Source of the DNA: VRUE01 sp036524775
Lineage (GTDB): Bacteria; Actinomycetota; Thermoleophilia; Solirubrobacterales; 70-9
Reading direction: 5' to 3'
Assembly (NCBI GenBank): GCA_036524775.1
Contig: DATDBO010000041.1
Span: 1 to 14,547, forward strand
Length of the DNA: 14,547 nt
Part shown: positions 1 to 6,972 of the stretch, piece after piece
How positions within the stretch are numbered: the first letter of the stretch is position 1
How the letters are laid out: every line of letters begins with the position of its first letter
The notes under the pieces: generated by a model
The model's database searches: none
The model's input: only the letters and a program-made list of their open reading frames with translations
Told to the model about the DNA's origin: nothing
Program-made: the position numbers and the translations under genes

Positions 1-1
1 C

Positions 2-280
2 AACGCCGGCGGCGAGCGCCCGCACTCGGTGCGCGAGGGGGTCGGCCTGATCGCCGAGCTCGGCGGCGCCGGGATCGAGCCCGACTTCCAGGGCGAGGGC
101 AACCCCGACGGCGAGATCGACCGCCAGTTCGTCGACTCGAGCAAGCTGCGCGAGCTGACCGGGTGGCGCCCCGGGGTCGGCCTGGAAGAGGGCCTCCGCC
201 GCACGCTCGATTGGTACCGCGACCACCCCGAGGCAAGGCCCGGCTCCAGGCGGCCGGGGGAGGTCGCCCCGGCGGGCTAG
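2..280 (+). CDS. NAD-dependent sugar-nucleotide epimerase/dehydratase, C-terminal fragment
   Basis: Only the last 92 residues are present; the gene begins before the window and ends at a TAG at 278-280. The frame is open from base 2. The tail reads VDSSKLRELTGWRP followed by LEEGLRRTLDWYR, the usual end of extended short-chain dehydrogenases acting on nucleotide sugars (dTDP-glucose 4,6-dehydratase, GDP-mannose 4,6-dehydratase, UDP-glucose 4-epimerase group). In that family this segment belongs to the substrate-binding C-terminal domain. The Rossmann NAD site and the catalytic Tyr-Lys pair would lie upstream, so substrate and exact reaction cannot be decided. The last 15 or so residues are a Pro/Gly/Arg-rich tail without family character. 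The next gene starts 10 bases downstream. Confidence 0.8.
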   Translation, partial: NAGGERPHSVREGVGLIAELGGAGIEPDFQGEGNPDGEIDRQFVDSSKLRELTGWRPGVGLEEGLRRTLDWYRDHPEARPGSRRPGEVAPAG

Positions 281-283
281 TCT
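278..283 (+). promoter_or_regulatory. Possible -10 box for the SRAP gene (leaderless position)
   Basis: TAGTCT ends 7 bases before the ATG at 291, the spacing expected when transcription starts at or next to the start codon. It overlaps the stop codon of the upstream gene. No convincing -35 box is visible and there is no good Shine-Dalgarno before the ATG. This is inference from spacing only; read-through from the upstream gene is the alternative. Confidence 0.3.
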
Positions 284-290
284 GGACCGC

Positions 291-1094
291 ATGTGCGGGC
301 GCTTCACGGTCACGGCGAAGGACACGAAGACGATCGCCGACCGCTTCCAGGTCGAGCTCGAACGCTCGCTCGAGCGCAACTCCTCGGGCGAGGCGCCGCC
401 GCCCTCGAAGGAGCGCGTGAAGAAAGCCGAATCGGGCTTGGGGCGCTTCAACGTCGCGCCGACGCAGGAGGTGCTCACCGTGCGCTCCTCGCCCGATCCC
501 GACGAGGCGGCCTCGGGCGAGCGCGAGGCGCGGCTGATGCGCTGGGGCCTGGTGCCGCGCTGGGCGAAGGACCTCAAGGTCGGCTACCGGATGATCAACG
601 CCAAAGCCGAGAACCTCGACTCGAGCCGCGCCTACGCGCCGCTGGTCGGCAAGTTCCGCCACCGCTGTCTGATCGTCGCCGACGGCTTCTACGAGTGGAT
701 GGTGGCGGAGGATCCGAAGCAGCCGCGCCAACCGTGGCGCTTCACGGTCGATGGTGGCGAGCCCTTCGCCTTCGCCGGCCTCTGCACGCGCAAGGAGTGG
801 CAGGACGAGGAGGACCGGGGCTTCGAGGACGGCTGGCTCTACAGCTGCACGATCGTCACCACGACCCCCAACGAGGTCGTCGCGACGGTGCACGACCGGA
901 TGCCGGCGATCCTGTCCGGCGCCGAGGCCGAGGCGGCCTGGCTGCGTCCCGACCTAAGCGCCGAGGACGCGATCGCGATGTGCGCGCCGCTGTCCGCCGC
1001 GCGCATGGAGGGCGCTCCCGCCAACCCGAAGCTGAACAAGGTGGGCAAAGGGATCGAGGGCCCGGAGCTGCTCGTCGCGCCTGCCGAGAGATGA
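291..1094 (+). CDS. SRAP-domain abasic-site DNA-protein crosslinking protein (YedK/HMCES family)
   Basis: Proteins of this family shield abasic sites in single-stranded DNA by forming a thiazolidine crosslink through the N-terminal cysteine at position 2 once the initiator Met is removed. The 267-residue product starts MCGRFT, which fixes the start: any other start would lose Cys2. Other family signatures are NVAPTQ (54-59), RWGLVPRWAKD (84-94), MINAKAE with Asn103, DGFYEW with Glu135, and HDRMPAIL with His201. Cys2, Asn103, Glu135 and His201 correspond to the active-site set described for YedK, so the protein should be active. Residues about 28-50 form a charged, low-complexity insert before the conserved core. 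It is convergent with the membrane protein gene, with only 10 bases between the two stop codons. No SOS box was recognised upstream. Confidence 0.95.
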   Translation: MCGRFTVTAKDTKTIADRFQVELERSLERNSSGEAPPPSKERVKKAESGLGRFNVAPTQEVLTVRSSPDPDEAASGEREARLMRWGLVPRWAKDLKVGYRMINAKAENLDSSRAYAPLVGKFRHRCLIVADGFYEWMVAEDPKQPRQPWRFTVDGGEPFAFAGLCTRKEWQDEEDRGFEDGWLYSCTIVTTTPNEVVATVHDRMPAILSGAEAEAAWLRPDLSAEDAIAMCAPLSAARMEGAPANPKLNKVGKGIEGPELLVAPAER

Positions 1095-1104
1095 CTCAGG
1101 CCGG

Positions 1105-1821
1105 CTAGCGGCTGAGCTCGCCGCCCGTGCCCACACGGGCCCTGCCGCCGCCCGTCTCCAGCGTGCAGGAGACCTTCACCGATATCTCGCCGGCCGTGCG
1201 CCAGAAGCCGGCGAAGCCGAGAGCGAGCGGCTGCTCTGGGCGGCCCTCCGGAAGGCCCCACTGCCATTCCTGCGACTTCGTCCGGTAGGGCATCCAGCTG
1301 ACCACGACCCCGGGCAGGTCGGTGAAGGTCTCGAAGGCGTCCTCCATTTCCAGCGAGGCGTATTCGGCCCCTTGGATCGGCAGTCGGATTCCGACGCTGC
1401 CCGGGACCTCCTGCTTGGTCAGGTTGTATTCGCCGCTGGAGCGGGGGAAGGCGCCGCGACTGTTGACCGTGCGGCCCAGCTCGGCACCGCCGCCGGCGCT
1501 CATCTGACAGTTCACCCGCGCCTGCCCGACGGCGGAGCCGGCCTCGATCCGCAGCACCGAGGTGGCCCGGTAGACCCGTTCGCCTTCGAGGTTGGCTTCG
1601 GTCACGCGCAGGCCGCTGTCCCTGAGCCGCATCGAGCCGCCGCCCGGTATCGCCGCCGGGGCCGAGTCGGGCAGCGGCGAACGCGCCACCCACTCGATCT
1701 CCACCGAGCTGCCGCCGCTCTCGTCGGTCGAGAGCAGCCAGGCCGCGAGGGTCGCGACCAAACCGACGATCACCACCGCCACCGCCCCTCGCGGCGGGCG
1801 GCTGTCCATGCCCAGATCCAT
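1105..1821 (-). CDS. Hypothetical single-pass membrane-anchored protein
   Basis: I do not recognise this 238-residue protein. It has a short positively charged N-terminus, one hydrophobic segment at about residues 12-30 (AVAVVIVGLVATLAAWLL), and then roughly 205 polar residues probably exported beyond the membrane. The segment lacks a lipobox or a clear signal-peptidase site, so a signal anchor is more likely than secretion. Only two cysteines occur, Cys105 and Cys219, both in the exported part, which would allow one disulfide. The exported part looks beta-rich, with alternating hydrophobic residues. The first ATG (1819-1821) lies 2 bases after the tRNA-Arg 3' end; a second in-frame ATG (1807-1809, residue 5) is an alternative start. 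The gene is probably cotranscribed with the tRNA. Coding is supported by the membrane-protein layout and by fitting exactly between its neighbours. Confidence 0.7.
   Translation of the reverse strand: MDLGMDSRPPRGAVAVVIVGLVATLAAWLLSTDESGGSSVEIEWVARSPLPDSAPAAIPGGGSMRLRDSGLRVTEANLEGERVYRATSVLRIEAGSAVGQARVNCQMSAGGGAELGRTVNSRGAFPRSSGEYNLTKQEVPGSVGIRLPIQGAEYASLEMEDAFETFTDLPGVVVSWMPYRTKSQEWQWGLPEGRPEQPLALGFAGFWRTAGEISVKVSCTLETGGGRARVGTGGELSR
1123..1140. terminator. Weak candidate bidirectional terminator hairpin
   Basis: GCCCGTG at 1123-1129 and CACGGGC at 1134-1140 form a 7-bp stem with a 4-base loop, just inside the 3' end of the minus-strand membrane protein gene and 29 bases past the SRAP stop. 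There is no T-tract on either strand, so a role in ending either convergent transcript is a guess. Confidence 0.25.
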
Positions 1822-1823
1822 GA

Positions 1824-1897
1824 CGCGCCCGACAGGATTCGAACCTGTGGCCTCCGCCTCCGGAGGGCGGCGCTCTATCCAGCTGAGCTACGGGCGC
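1824..1897 (-). tRNA. tRNA-Arg (anticodon CCG)
   Basis: The minus strand folds into a full 74-nt cloverleaf. The acceptor stem is GCGCCCG/CGGGCGC (1891-1897 with 1825-1831), the D-stem GCTC/GAGC, the anticodon stem CCGCC/GGCGG with loop CTCCGGA, and the T-stem ACAGG/CCTGT with loop TTCGAAT. U33 precedes CCG at 34-36, which reads the arginine codon CGG, common in this GC-rich genome. The discriminator base is G. No CCA is encoded: the bases after G73 are TCA, so RNase Z trimming and CCA addition are needed. The A of that TCA is already the first base of the next gene's ATG. Confidence 0.95.
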
Positions 1898-1908
1898 TCG
1901 ACTTGCAG

Positions 1909-1916
1909 CTTATCCT
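1909..1916. promoter_or_regulatory. Candidate shared divergent -10 region between tRNA-Arg and rnz
   Basis: The 27-bp gap holds one AT-rich patch. On the plus strand it reads TATCCT (1911-1916), 8 bases before the rnz ATG. On the minus strand the same patch reads AGGATAAG, about 12-14 bases before the tRNA 5' end. Both are at workable spacing for a -10 box. Any -35 elements would lie inside rnz or inside the tRNA, and none is convincing. Confidence 0.35.
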
Positions 1917-1924
1917 CGCGCCCC

Positions 1925-2884
1925 ATGGATCTCTCGGTTGCCTTTCTCGGCACCGGCGGCGCTGTGCCGTCGGCGCGGCGCAACACGGCCGGCCTGCTCG
2001 TCGCGCGCGGCGGCGAACGACTGCTGTTCGATTGCGGCGAGGGGACGCAGCGGCAGATGCAGCGCTCGCTGGGGCTTGTCCAGGTCGATGCGATCTTCTT
2101 CACCCACTTCCACGCCGACCATTTCCTCGGCCTGCCCGGCCTGCTGAAAACCTACGACCTGACCGAGCGCGGGCGGCCGCTGACGATCTACGGCCCGCGC
2201 GGCTTGCGCGACCTGATCCAGGGGCTCGGGCGGGTGATCGGCAAGGTCGGCTACCGGGTCGACCTGGTCGAGCTCGAGCCGGGCGAGGCGGTGCCGTGCG
2301 ACGGTGCCGAGGTCCGCTCCTACTCGGTCGAGCACGGCGTGCGCGCGCTCGGCTACGCGCTGGTCGAGACCGACCGGCCCGGCCGCTTCGACCCCGAGAC
2401 GGCCAAGCGGCTGGGCGTGAAGGAAGGCCCGGACTTCGCCGCCCTGCAGCGGGGCGAGACCGTGCAGGGCTCGCTCGGCCCGGTCGACCCGCGCGACGTG
2501 ATGGGCGAGTCGCGCCCGGGGCGCACCCTGGTCGTCACCGGCGACACCGCACCCTGCCACGCGACGGTCGAAGCCGCGCGGGGCGCCGACCTGCTCGTCC
2601 ACGACGCGAGCTTCGCCGAGGAGGAGGCGCAGCGGGCTGCCGACACCGGCCACTCGACGGTCGGCCAAGCCGCCGCCGTCGCTCGCGAGGCGGAAGTCAA
2701 GCTCCTCGCCCTCGTCCACATCTCCTCCCGCTACCACGTCGGCAAGGTCTTGGAGGAGGCCAAGGAGGTCTTCGAGCCGGCGATCGCCCCCCGCGACTTC
2801 GACCTGATCGAGATCCCGTTCGCCGAGCGCGGAGAACCCAAGCTCGTCTCGAACGGAGCCAGGGACAACGGCGGGCCGGGGTAG
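1925..2884 (+). CDS. rnz: Ribonuclease Z (tRNA 3' endonuclease)
   Basis: RNase Z is a zinc-dependent metallo-beta-lactamase-fold endonuclease that cuts precursor tRNAs after the discriminator base, leaving a 3' end ready for CCA addition. The 319-residue protein has the expected length for the short bacterial form. The N-terminus MDLSVAFLGTGGAVPS and FDCGEGTQRQM (35-45) are family hallmarks, and the metal-binding motif is HFHADH (61-66). Further ligand motifs follow as SVEHG, VTGDTAPC and LVHISSRY. The ATG at 1925 is chosen because the family start begins there; the open frame further upstream runs through the tRNA and cannot be coding. No Shine-Dalgarno is visible and a possible -10 box sits 8 bases upstream, so the mRNA may be leaderless. 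The last codons are part of a long hairpin. Confidence 0.95.
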   Translation: MDLSVAFLGTGGAVPSARRNTAGLLVARGGERLLFDCGEGTQRQMQRSLGLVQVDAIFFTHFHADHFLGLPGLLKTYDLTERGRPLTIYGPRGLRDLIQGLGRVIGKVGYRVDLVELEPGEAVPCDGAEVRSYSVEHGVRALGYALVETDRPGRFDPETAKRLGVKEGPDFAALQRGETVQGSLGPVDPRDVMGESRPGRTLVVTGDTAPCHATVEAARGADLLVHDASFAEEEAQRAADTGHSTVGQAAAVAREAEVKLLALVHISSRYHVGKVLEEAKEVFEPAIAPRDFDLIEIPFAERGEPKLVSNGARDNGGPG

Positions 2885-2941
2885 GGCCTCGACGGCGCCT
2901 CCCCATCTGTTGCGACGGCGAGGCCCTACCCCGGCCCGCTG
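2869..2941 (+). terminator. Long, very stable hairpin at the rnz 3' end
   Basis: A perfect 21-bp inverted repeat (2871-2891 with 2919-2939) brackets the rnz stop codon (2882-2884). The stem extends inward past A-G and G-A mismatches by CG and then CGC pairs to an apical loop at about 2899-2911, and outward by two pairs (one G-T). It is almost all G-C. No T-tract follows, so it is not a canonical Rho-independent terminator. Ending or stabilising the rnz transcript before the pyr promoter is the likely role. Confidence 0.5.
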
Positions 2942-2951
2942 CCCCTGCTGC

Positions 2952-2957
2952 TACTGT
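2952..2957 (+). promoter_or_regulatory. Candidate -10 box of the pyr operon promoter
   Basis: TACTGT lies 7 bases before the base of the PyrR hairpin, so a transcript starting at about 2963-2964 would begin exactly with that hairpin. A -35 box would fall in the right arm of the preceding long inverted repeat (about 2929-2934) and does not match consensus. The call rests on position and the TAnnnT shape. Confidence 0.4.
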
Positions 2958-2964
2958 GAGGCCG

Positions 2965-2998
2965 TCCTTTAACCCGGTCCCGAGAGGCCAGGAAGGAG
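2965..2998 (+). promoter_or_regulatory. PyrR-binding RNA hairpin that masks the pyrR ribosome-binding site
   Basis: The leader folds with an outer stem TCCTT (2965-2969) / AAGGA (2993-2997), an internal bulge, and an upper stem CCCGGT / GCCAGG closing the loop CCCGAGAG. The core GGTCCCGAGAGGCC matches the conserved PyrR-binding loop consensus ARUCCNGNGAGGYU at nearly every position. The Shine-Dalgarno GGAAGGAG (2991-2998) lies in the 3' arm, 7 bases before the GTG start. No terminator follows, so PyrR with bound UMP should stabilise the hairpin and block translation initiation. This is the arrangement described for mycobacterial pyr operons, not the Bacillus transcription attenuator. Confidence 0.9.
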
Positions 2999-3005
2999 CA
3001 CAGAA

Positions 3006-3566
3006 GTGAGCGAGAAGGTCGTGCTCGAGCGCGACGACCTGCGGCGAACGCTGAAGCGGATCGCCCACGAGATCGCCGAGGCCAATCCGGAGCCCGAGCG
3101 TCTCGCGATCGTCGGCATCCACACCCGCGGCGTATTCCTCGCCCGCCGCCTGCACGCCCTGGTCGGCGAGCTGACCGCGGCTGAGACGCCGATCGGCGAC
3201 CTCGACATCTCCTTTTACCGCGACGACGTCGCCGGCCGCTCGCCCGCCGCGCAGCCGGTCGTGCACGCCTCGCACATCGACTTCGACGCAGGCGGGCGCA
3301 CCGTCGTCCTCGTCGACGACGTGCTCTTCACCGGCCGCACCGTGCGCGCCGCGATCGACGCCCTCTTCGACTACGGCCGCCCGCAGCGGGTGCAGCTGGC
3401 GGTCCTCTGCGACCGCGGCCACCGCGAGCTGCCGATCCGTCCCGACTACGTCGGCAAGAACCTGCCGACCGCGCGCGGCGAGCGGGTCAACGTCAGCCTC
3501 GAGGAGGTCGACGAGGTCGACCGGGTGACGATCTCCGAGCCGCAGACCGCGGAGGCGGTCGCATGA
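3006..3566 (+). CDS. pyrR: PyrR, pyr mRNA-binding regulator / uracil phosphoribosyltransferase
   Basis: PyrR senses UMP/UTP, binds the pyr leader RNA and represses the operon; it often also converts uracil plus PRPP to UMP. The 186-residue length is typical. The PRPP loop VVLVDDVLFTGRT spans residues 100-112 and carries the Asp-Asp pair and Thr-Gly-Arg of type I phosphoribosyltransferases. VGIHTRGVFLARRL (36-49), DISFYRDD (67-74) and CDRGHRELPIRPDYVGKNLPT (135-155) are PyrR-family segments. Translation starts at GTG 3006 behind a strong Shine-Dalgarno buried in the PyrR hairpin, which points to autoregulation. Its stop overlaps the pyrB start by 4 bases (ATGA). The C-terminal 15 or so residues are an acidic tail beyond the family core. 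Confidence 0.96.
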   Translation: MSEKVVLERDDLRRTLKRIAHEIAEANPEPERLAIVGIHTRGVFLARRLHALVGELTAAETPIGDLDISFYRDDVAGRSPAAQPVVHASHIDFDAGGRTVVLVDDVLFTGRTVRAAIDALFDYGRPQRVQLAVLCDRGHRELPIRPDYVGKNLPTARGERVNVSLEEVDEVDRVTISEPQTAEAVA

Positions 3567-4525
3567 GGCACCTGCTGGCGGTCGGGGATCTCGACCGGGA
3601 CGGGATCGAAGCGATCCTCGACCGTGCCGAAAGCTTCGCCGAGGTCGGTCGGCGCGACATCAAGAAGGTGCCGACGCTGCGCGGCCGCACCGTGGTCAGC
3701 CTCTTCTACGAGTCGAGCACCCGCACCAGCGCCTCCTTCGAGCTCGCCGCGAAGCGCCTCTCCGCCGACCTGATCTCGCTCAAGGCGGCCGGCTCCTCGG
3801 TTGAGAAGGGCGAGTCGCTGAAGGACACATGCGCGACCCTCTCCGCCTACGACCCGGCGGCGATCGTGATCCGCCACCCCTACGCCGGGGCCGCCCAGCT
3901 GGTCGCCGGTTGGACCGAGGCAGCGGTGGTCAACGCCGGCGACGGCAAGCACGAGCACCCCAGCCAGGCGCTGCTCGACCTCTTCACCCTGCGCCGCCGG
4001 CTCGGCGACCTGGAGGGAAAGCGGATCTGGATCGTCGGCGACGTCCTGCACAGCCGCGTCGCCCGCTCCAACCTCGCCGCGTTCCAGGCGATGGGGGCGG
4101 AGGTCACCGTCTGCGGCCCGCCGACGCTGATCCCGCGCGGGATCGAGCAGCTCGGCTGCGCGGTTTCCCACTCGCTCGACGGTCTCGAGGAGGCCGACGT
4201 CGTCTACGCGCTGCGCCTGCAGAAAGAGCGGATGGCGGAGAGCTTCGTCCCCTCGATCCGCGAGTACGCCGCCCACTTCCAGATCGACTCCCGGCGGCTC
4301 GGCCCTCGCCGGCTGCTGATGCACCCCGGGCCGGTCAACCGCGGCGTCGAGCTCTCCGGCGAGGTGATCGACTCGCCCCAGTCGCTGATGACCGAGCAGG
4401 TCGCCTCGGGGCTGGTCGTGCGGATGGCGATCCTCTACGAGCTGCTGGCGGCGCGGAGCGATCGCCCCGCCCCGGCACCCGGCGACTCCGAGTCGAGCCC
4501 GACCCCGATCGGACAGCCCGCGTGA
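3563..4525 (+). CDS. pyrB: Aspartate carbamoyltransferase catalytic subunit
   Basis: PyrB joins carbamoyl phosphate and L-aspartate to give carbamoyl-aspartate, the committed step of de novo pyrimidine synthesis, in the cytosol. Family motifs are intact over 320 residues: the carbamoyl-phosphate loop FYESSTRTS (48-56), the loop lysine in VEKGES (Lys82) that neighbouring subunits share, GDGKHEHPSQALLDL (126-140), and HPGPVNRG (254-261) near the aspartate site. No pyrI regulatory subunit follows, so this should be an unregulated trimer or part of a complex with PyrC. The ATG at 3563 overlaps the pyrR stop as ATGA. Residues about 299-320 are a Pro/Ser-rich extension beyond the usual end, probably disordered. 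The stop overlaps the pyrC start by 4 bases. Confidence 0.97.
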   Translation: MRHLLAVGDLDRDGIEAILDRAESFAEVGRRDIKKVPTLRGRTVVSLFYESSTRTSASFELAAKRLSADLISLKAAGSSVEKGESLKDTCATLSAYDPAAIVIRHPYAGAAQLVAGWTEAAVVNAGDGKHEHPSQALLDLFTLRRRLGDLEGKRIWIVGDVLHSRVARSNLAAFQAMGAEVTVCGPPTLIPRGIEQLGCAVSHSLDGLEEADVVYALRLQKERMAESFVPSIREYAAHFQIDSRRLGPRRLLMHPGPVNRGVELSGEVIDSPQSLMTEQVASGLVVRMAILYELLAARSDRPAPAPGDSESSPTPIGQPA

Positions 4526-5868
4526 GCCTCGCCGAGGCGCTCGAGATGCGCTCCGGCGAGGGCGCCGACGTGGTCCTGCGCGGCGCGACGGTGCTCGACC
4601 CGGTCGCCGGCATCGAGGGCGTCCACGACGTCGTCGTCCGCGACGGGCGGATCGCCGAGCTCGCCGCCCCCGACGCCGATCTCGACGACCTGGAGCAGGT
4701 CGAGGCCGAGGGCCTGCACGCTTTCCCGGCCTTCTTCGACCCGCACGTCCACCTCCGCGTCCCCGGCCACGAGCACAAGGAGGACGTCGAGACCGGCAGC
4801 CGCGCCGCCGCGGCCGGGGGCTACTGCGGCATCCTCGCGATGGCCAACACCGACCCGACCGTCAGCAATCCGGCCGACGTCGAGGCGCTGCGCGCCGCGG
4901 CGCGCGAGGCGGCCTGCGTGCCGGTCGGCTTCCTCGCCACGGTGACGCGCGGCATGGCGGGAGAGGAGCTGACCGAGATGGCCTCGCTCCGCGAAGCCGG
5001 CGCGATCGGCTTCAGCGACGACGGCCTGCCGGTCCGCAGCGCCCGCGTGTTGCGCCGGGCGCTCCAGTACCAGCAGCTCTGCGGCGGCACGATCGCCCTG
5101 CACGAGGAGGACCCGGAGCTCTCCGGCGACGGCGTTATGCACGAGGGCCCGGTCTCGGCGTCGCTTGGCCTGGCCGGCATCCCCTCCGTCTCGGAGTCGA
5201 CGACGATCGCCCGCGACGCGGCGCTGGCCGGCTACGAGAGCGGCCGGATCCACGTCCAGCACCTCTCCGCCGCCGAGTCGGTCGAGGCGGTGCGCGCCGC
5301 CAAGGTGGCCGGCGTGCGGATCAGCTGCGAGGCGAGCCCGCACCACCTCTGCCTCACCGACGAGGAGGTGCGCAGCCTCGACCCCTGCCGCTTCAAGATG
5401 AACCCGCCGCTGCGCGCCGAGAGCGACCGCCAGGCGCTGATCGAGGGCCTGCGCGACGGCACGATCGACTGCGTCGCCACCGACCACGCTCCGCACGCCC
5501 TGGAGGAAAAGGAGGTCCCCTTCGAGCAGGCGGCGATGGGGGTGACGGGTCTGGAGACGGCCTTCGCCGCGCTGCACACCGAGCTCGTCCTGCCCGGCAC
5601 GATCGACCTGGCCTTGCTGGTCGAGCGCATGGCGGGCGGCGCGGCGCCCTTCGACCTCGAGCGGCCGAGCCTGGCCCCCGGCAGCGAGGCCAACGTCGCC
5701 CTCTGCGACCTGGGCGCCGAGTGGACCGTCGGCGAGGAGGGCTACGAGAGCCGCTCGCAGAACTCCTGGTGCGCGGGCCGCAAGCTGACCGGCCGCGTGC
5801 TGATGACGCTGGCCGGCGGCCAAGTCGCCTACCGACTGCGCAGCTTCACGTTGGGGGTGGCGGCGTGA
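4522..5868 (+). CDS. pyrC: Dihydroorotase, type I
   Basis: PyrC reversibly cyclises carbamoyl-aspartate to dihydroorotate using zinc. The 448-residue amidohydrolase has metal-binding DPHVHLR with His75 and His77, FSDDG with the Asp166/Asp167 pair, ALHEED with His194, VQHLS with His247, and CVATDHAPH with catalytic Asp321. This is the type I class, where an aspartate rather than a carboxylated lysine bridges the metals. The usual HLREPG substrate loop reads HLRVPG (77-82), a Glu-to-Val change next to the conserved arginine. The GTG start at 4522 overlaps the pyrB stop as GTGA; the in-frame ATG at 4546 would trim only eight residues. The open frame upstream of 4522 is an out-of-frame reading of pyrB. 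The stop overlaps carA by 4 bases. Confidence 0.95.
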   Translation: MSLAEALEMRSGEGADVVLRGATVLDPVAGIEGVHDVVVRDGRIAELAAPDADLDDLEQVEAEGLHAFPAFFDPHVHLRVPGHEHKEDVETGSRAAAAGGYCGILAMANTDPTVSNPADVEALRAAAREAACVPVGFLATVTRGMAGEELTEMASLREAGAIGFSDDGLPVRSARVLRRALQYQQLCGGTIALHEEDPELSGDGVMHEGPVSASLGLAGIPSVSESTTIARDAALAGYESGRIHVQHLSAAESVEAVRAAKVAGVRISCEASPHHLCLTDEEVRSLDPCRFKMNPPLRAESDRQALIEGLRDGTIDCVATDHAPHALEEKEVPFEQAAMGVTGLETAFAALHTELVLPGTIDLALLVERMAGGAAPFDLERPSLAPGSEANVALCDLGAEWTVGEEGYESRSQNSWCAGRKLTGRVLMTLAGGQVAYRLRSFTLGVAA

Positions 5869-6972
5869 GCGCCGGCTACCTCCTGCTCGAGGACGGCACC
5901 CGCTTCGACGGCGTGCCCTGCGGCCACGGGGGCGAGGTCACCGGCGAGGTCGTCTTCAACACCGCGATGACCGGCTACCAGGAGTCGGTCACCGATCCCT
6001 CCTACGCCGGGCAGATCATCGTCTTCACCTACCCCCTGATCGGCAACTACGGCGTCTCTGCCGAGGCGATGGAGTCCGACCGGGTGCACGTCCGCGGCGT
6101 CGTCATGCGCGAGCCGAAGAACGGCGAGGACGCGGCCGGCGCGGAGGGCGGCTGGCTCGACTGGCTGGCCGACTGCGGCGTGCCTGGGATCGGCGGCGTC
6201 GACACGCGCGCCCTGGTCCGCCACATCCGCGACAAGGGAGCGATGAGGGGCGGCATCTTCGCGGCCCCGACGCTCGAGGCCGAGGCGCGCGAACGGGTCG
6301 CCGCCGAGCCGTCGATGGCGGGTGCCGACCTGGCCCGCACGGTGACGCCGCCCGAGCCGGTCCGCTTCGACGGCGACGGGCCGCACGTGGTCGGCATCGA
6401 CACCGGCATCAAGCTCAACATCGTGCGCGAGCTGCGCGCCCGCGGCTGCCGCCTGACGCTGCTCCCGTGCACCGCCGGCGCGGGTGAGGTCCTGGCCGAG
6501 GACCCAGACGTCGTCTTCCTCGCCAACGGGCCCGGCGACCCGAGCGCGCTCGGGTACGTCGTCGACACGGTGCGCGAGCTGGTCGGCGTGAAGCCGCTCT
6601 TCGGCATCTGCCTCGGCCACCAGCTGCTCTGCCGCGCCGTCGGCCTGGAGACCTTCAAGCTGCCCTTCGGCCATCGCGGCGCCAACCACCCGGTCAAGGA
6701 GCTGGCGAGCGGCCGGATCGAGATCACCTCCCAGAACCACGGCTTCGCCGTGCAGGGCCCGGCCGGTGAGCCGCGGATCGAGGCCGACGAGCCGGTCCGC
6801 TGGGAGACCGACTTCGGCGTCGCCGAGCTCTCCCACCTCAACCTCTACGACCGCACGGTCGAGGGCCTCGTGCTCAAAGACGTCGCCGCTGCGACCGTCC
6901 AGTACCACCCCGAGGCCGGTCCAGGCCCGCACGACGCTCGCCACCTCTTCGACTCCTTCCTCGAGCTGGCGC

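Noticed and set aside
839..1693. A 284-codon minus-strand frame overlapping SRAP and the membrane protein
   Set aside because: Its Arg/Gly-rich translation is typical of an out-of-frame reading; the two overlapped frames explain the region.
1372..3009. A 545-codon plus-strand frame running through the membrane gene, the tRNA and rnz
   Set aside because: It crosses a perfect tRNA and two better-supported genes, and its translation is Arg/Pro/Ala-rich without recognisable domains.
4435..5823. A 462-codon minus-strand frame across pyrC
   Set aside because: Same antisense effect of high GC; low-complexity translation and no start signal, while pyrC on the plus strand has all its motifs.
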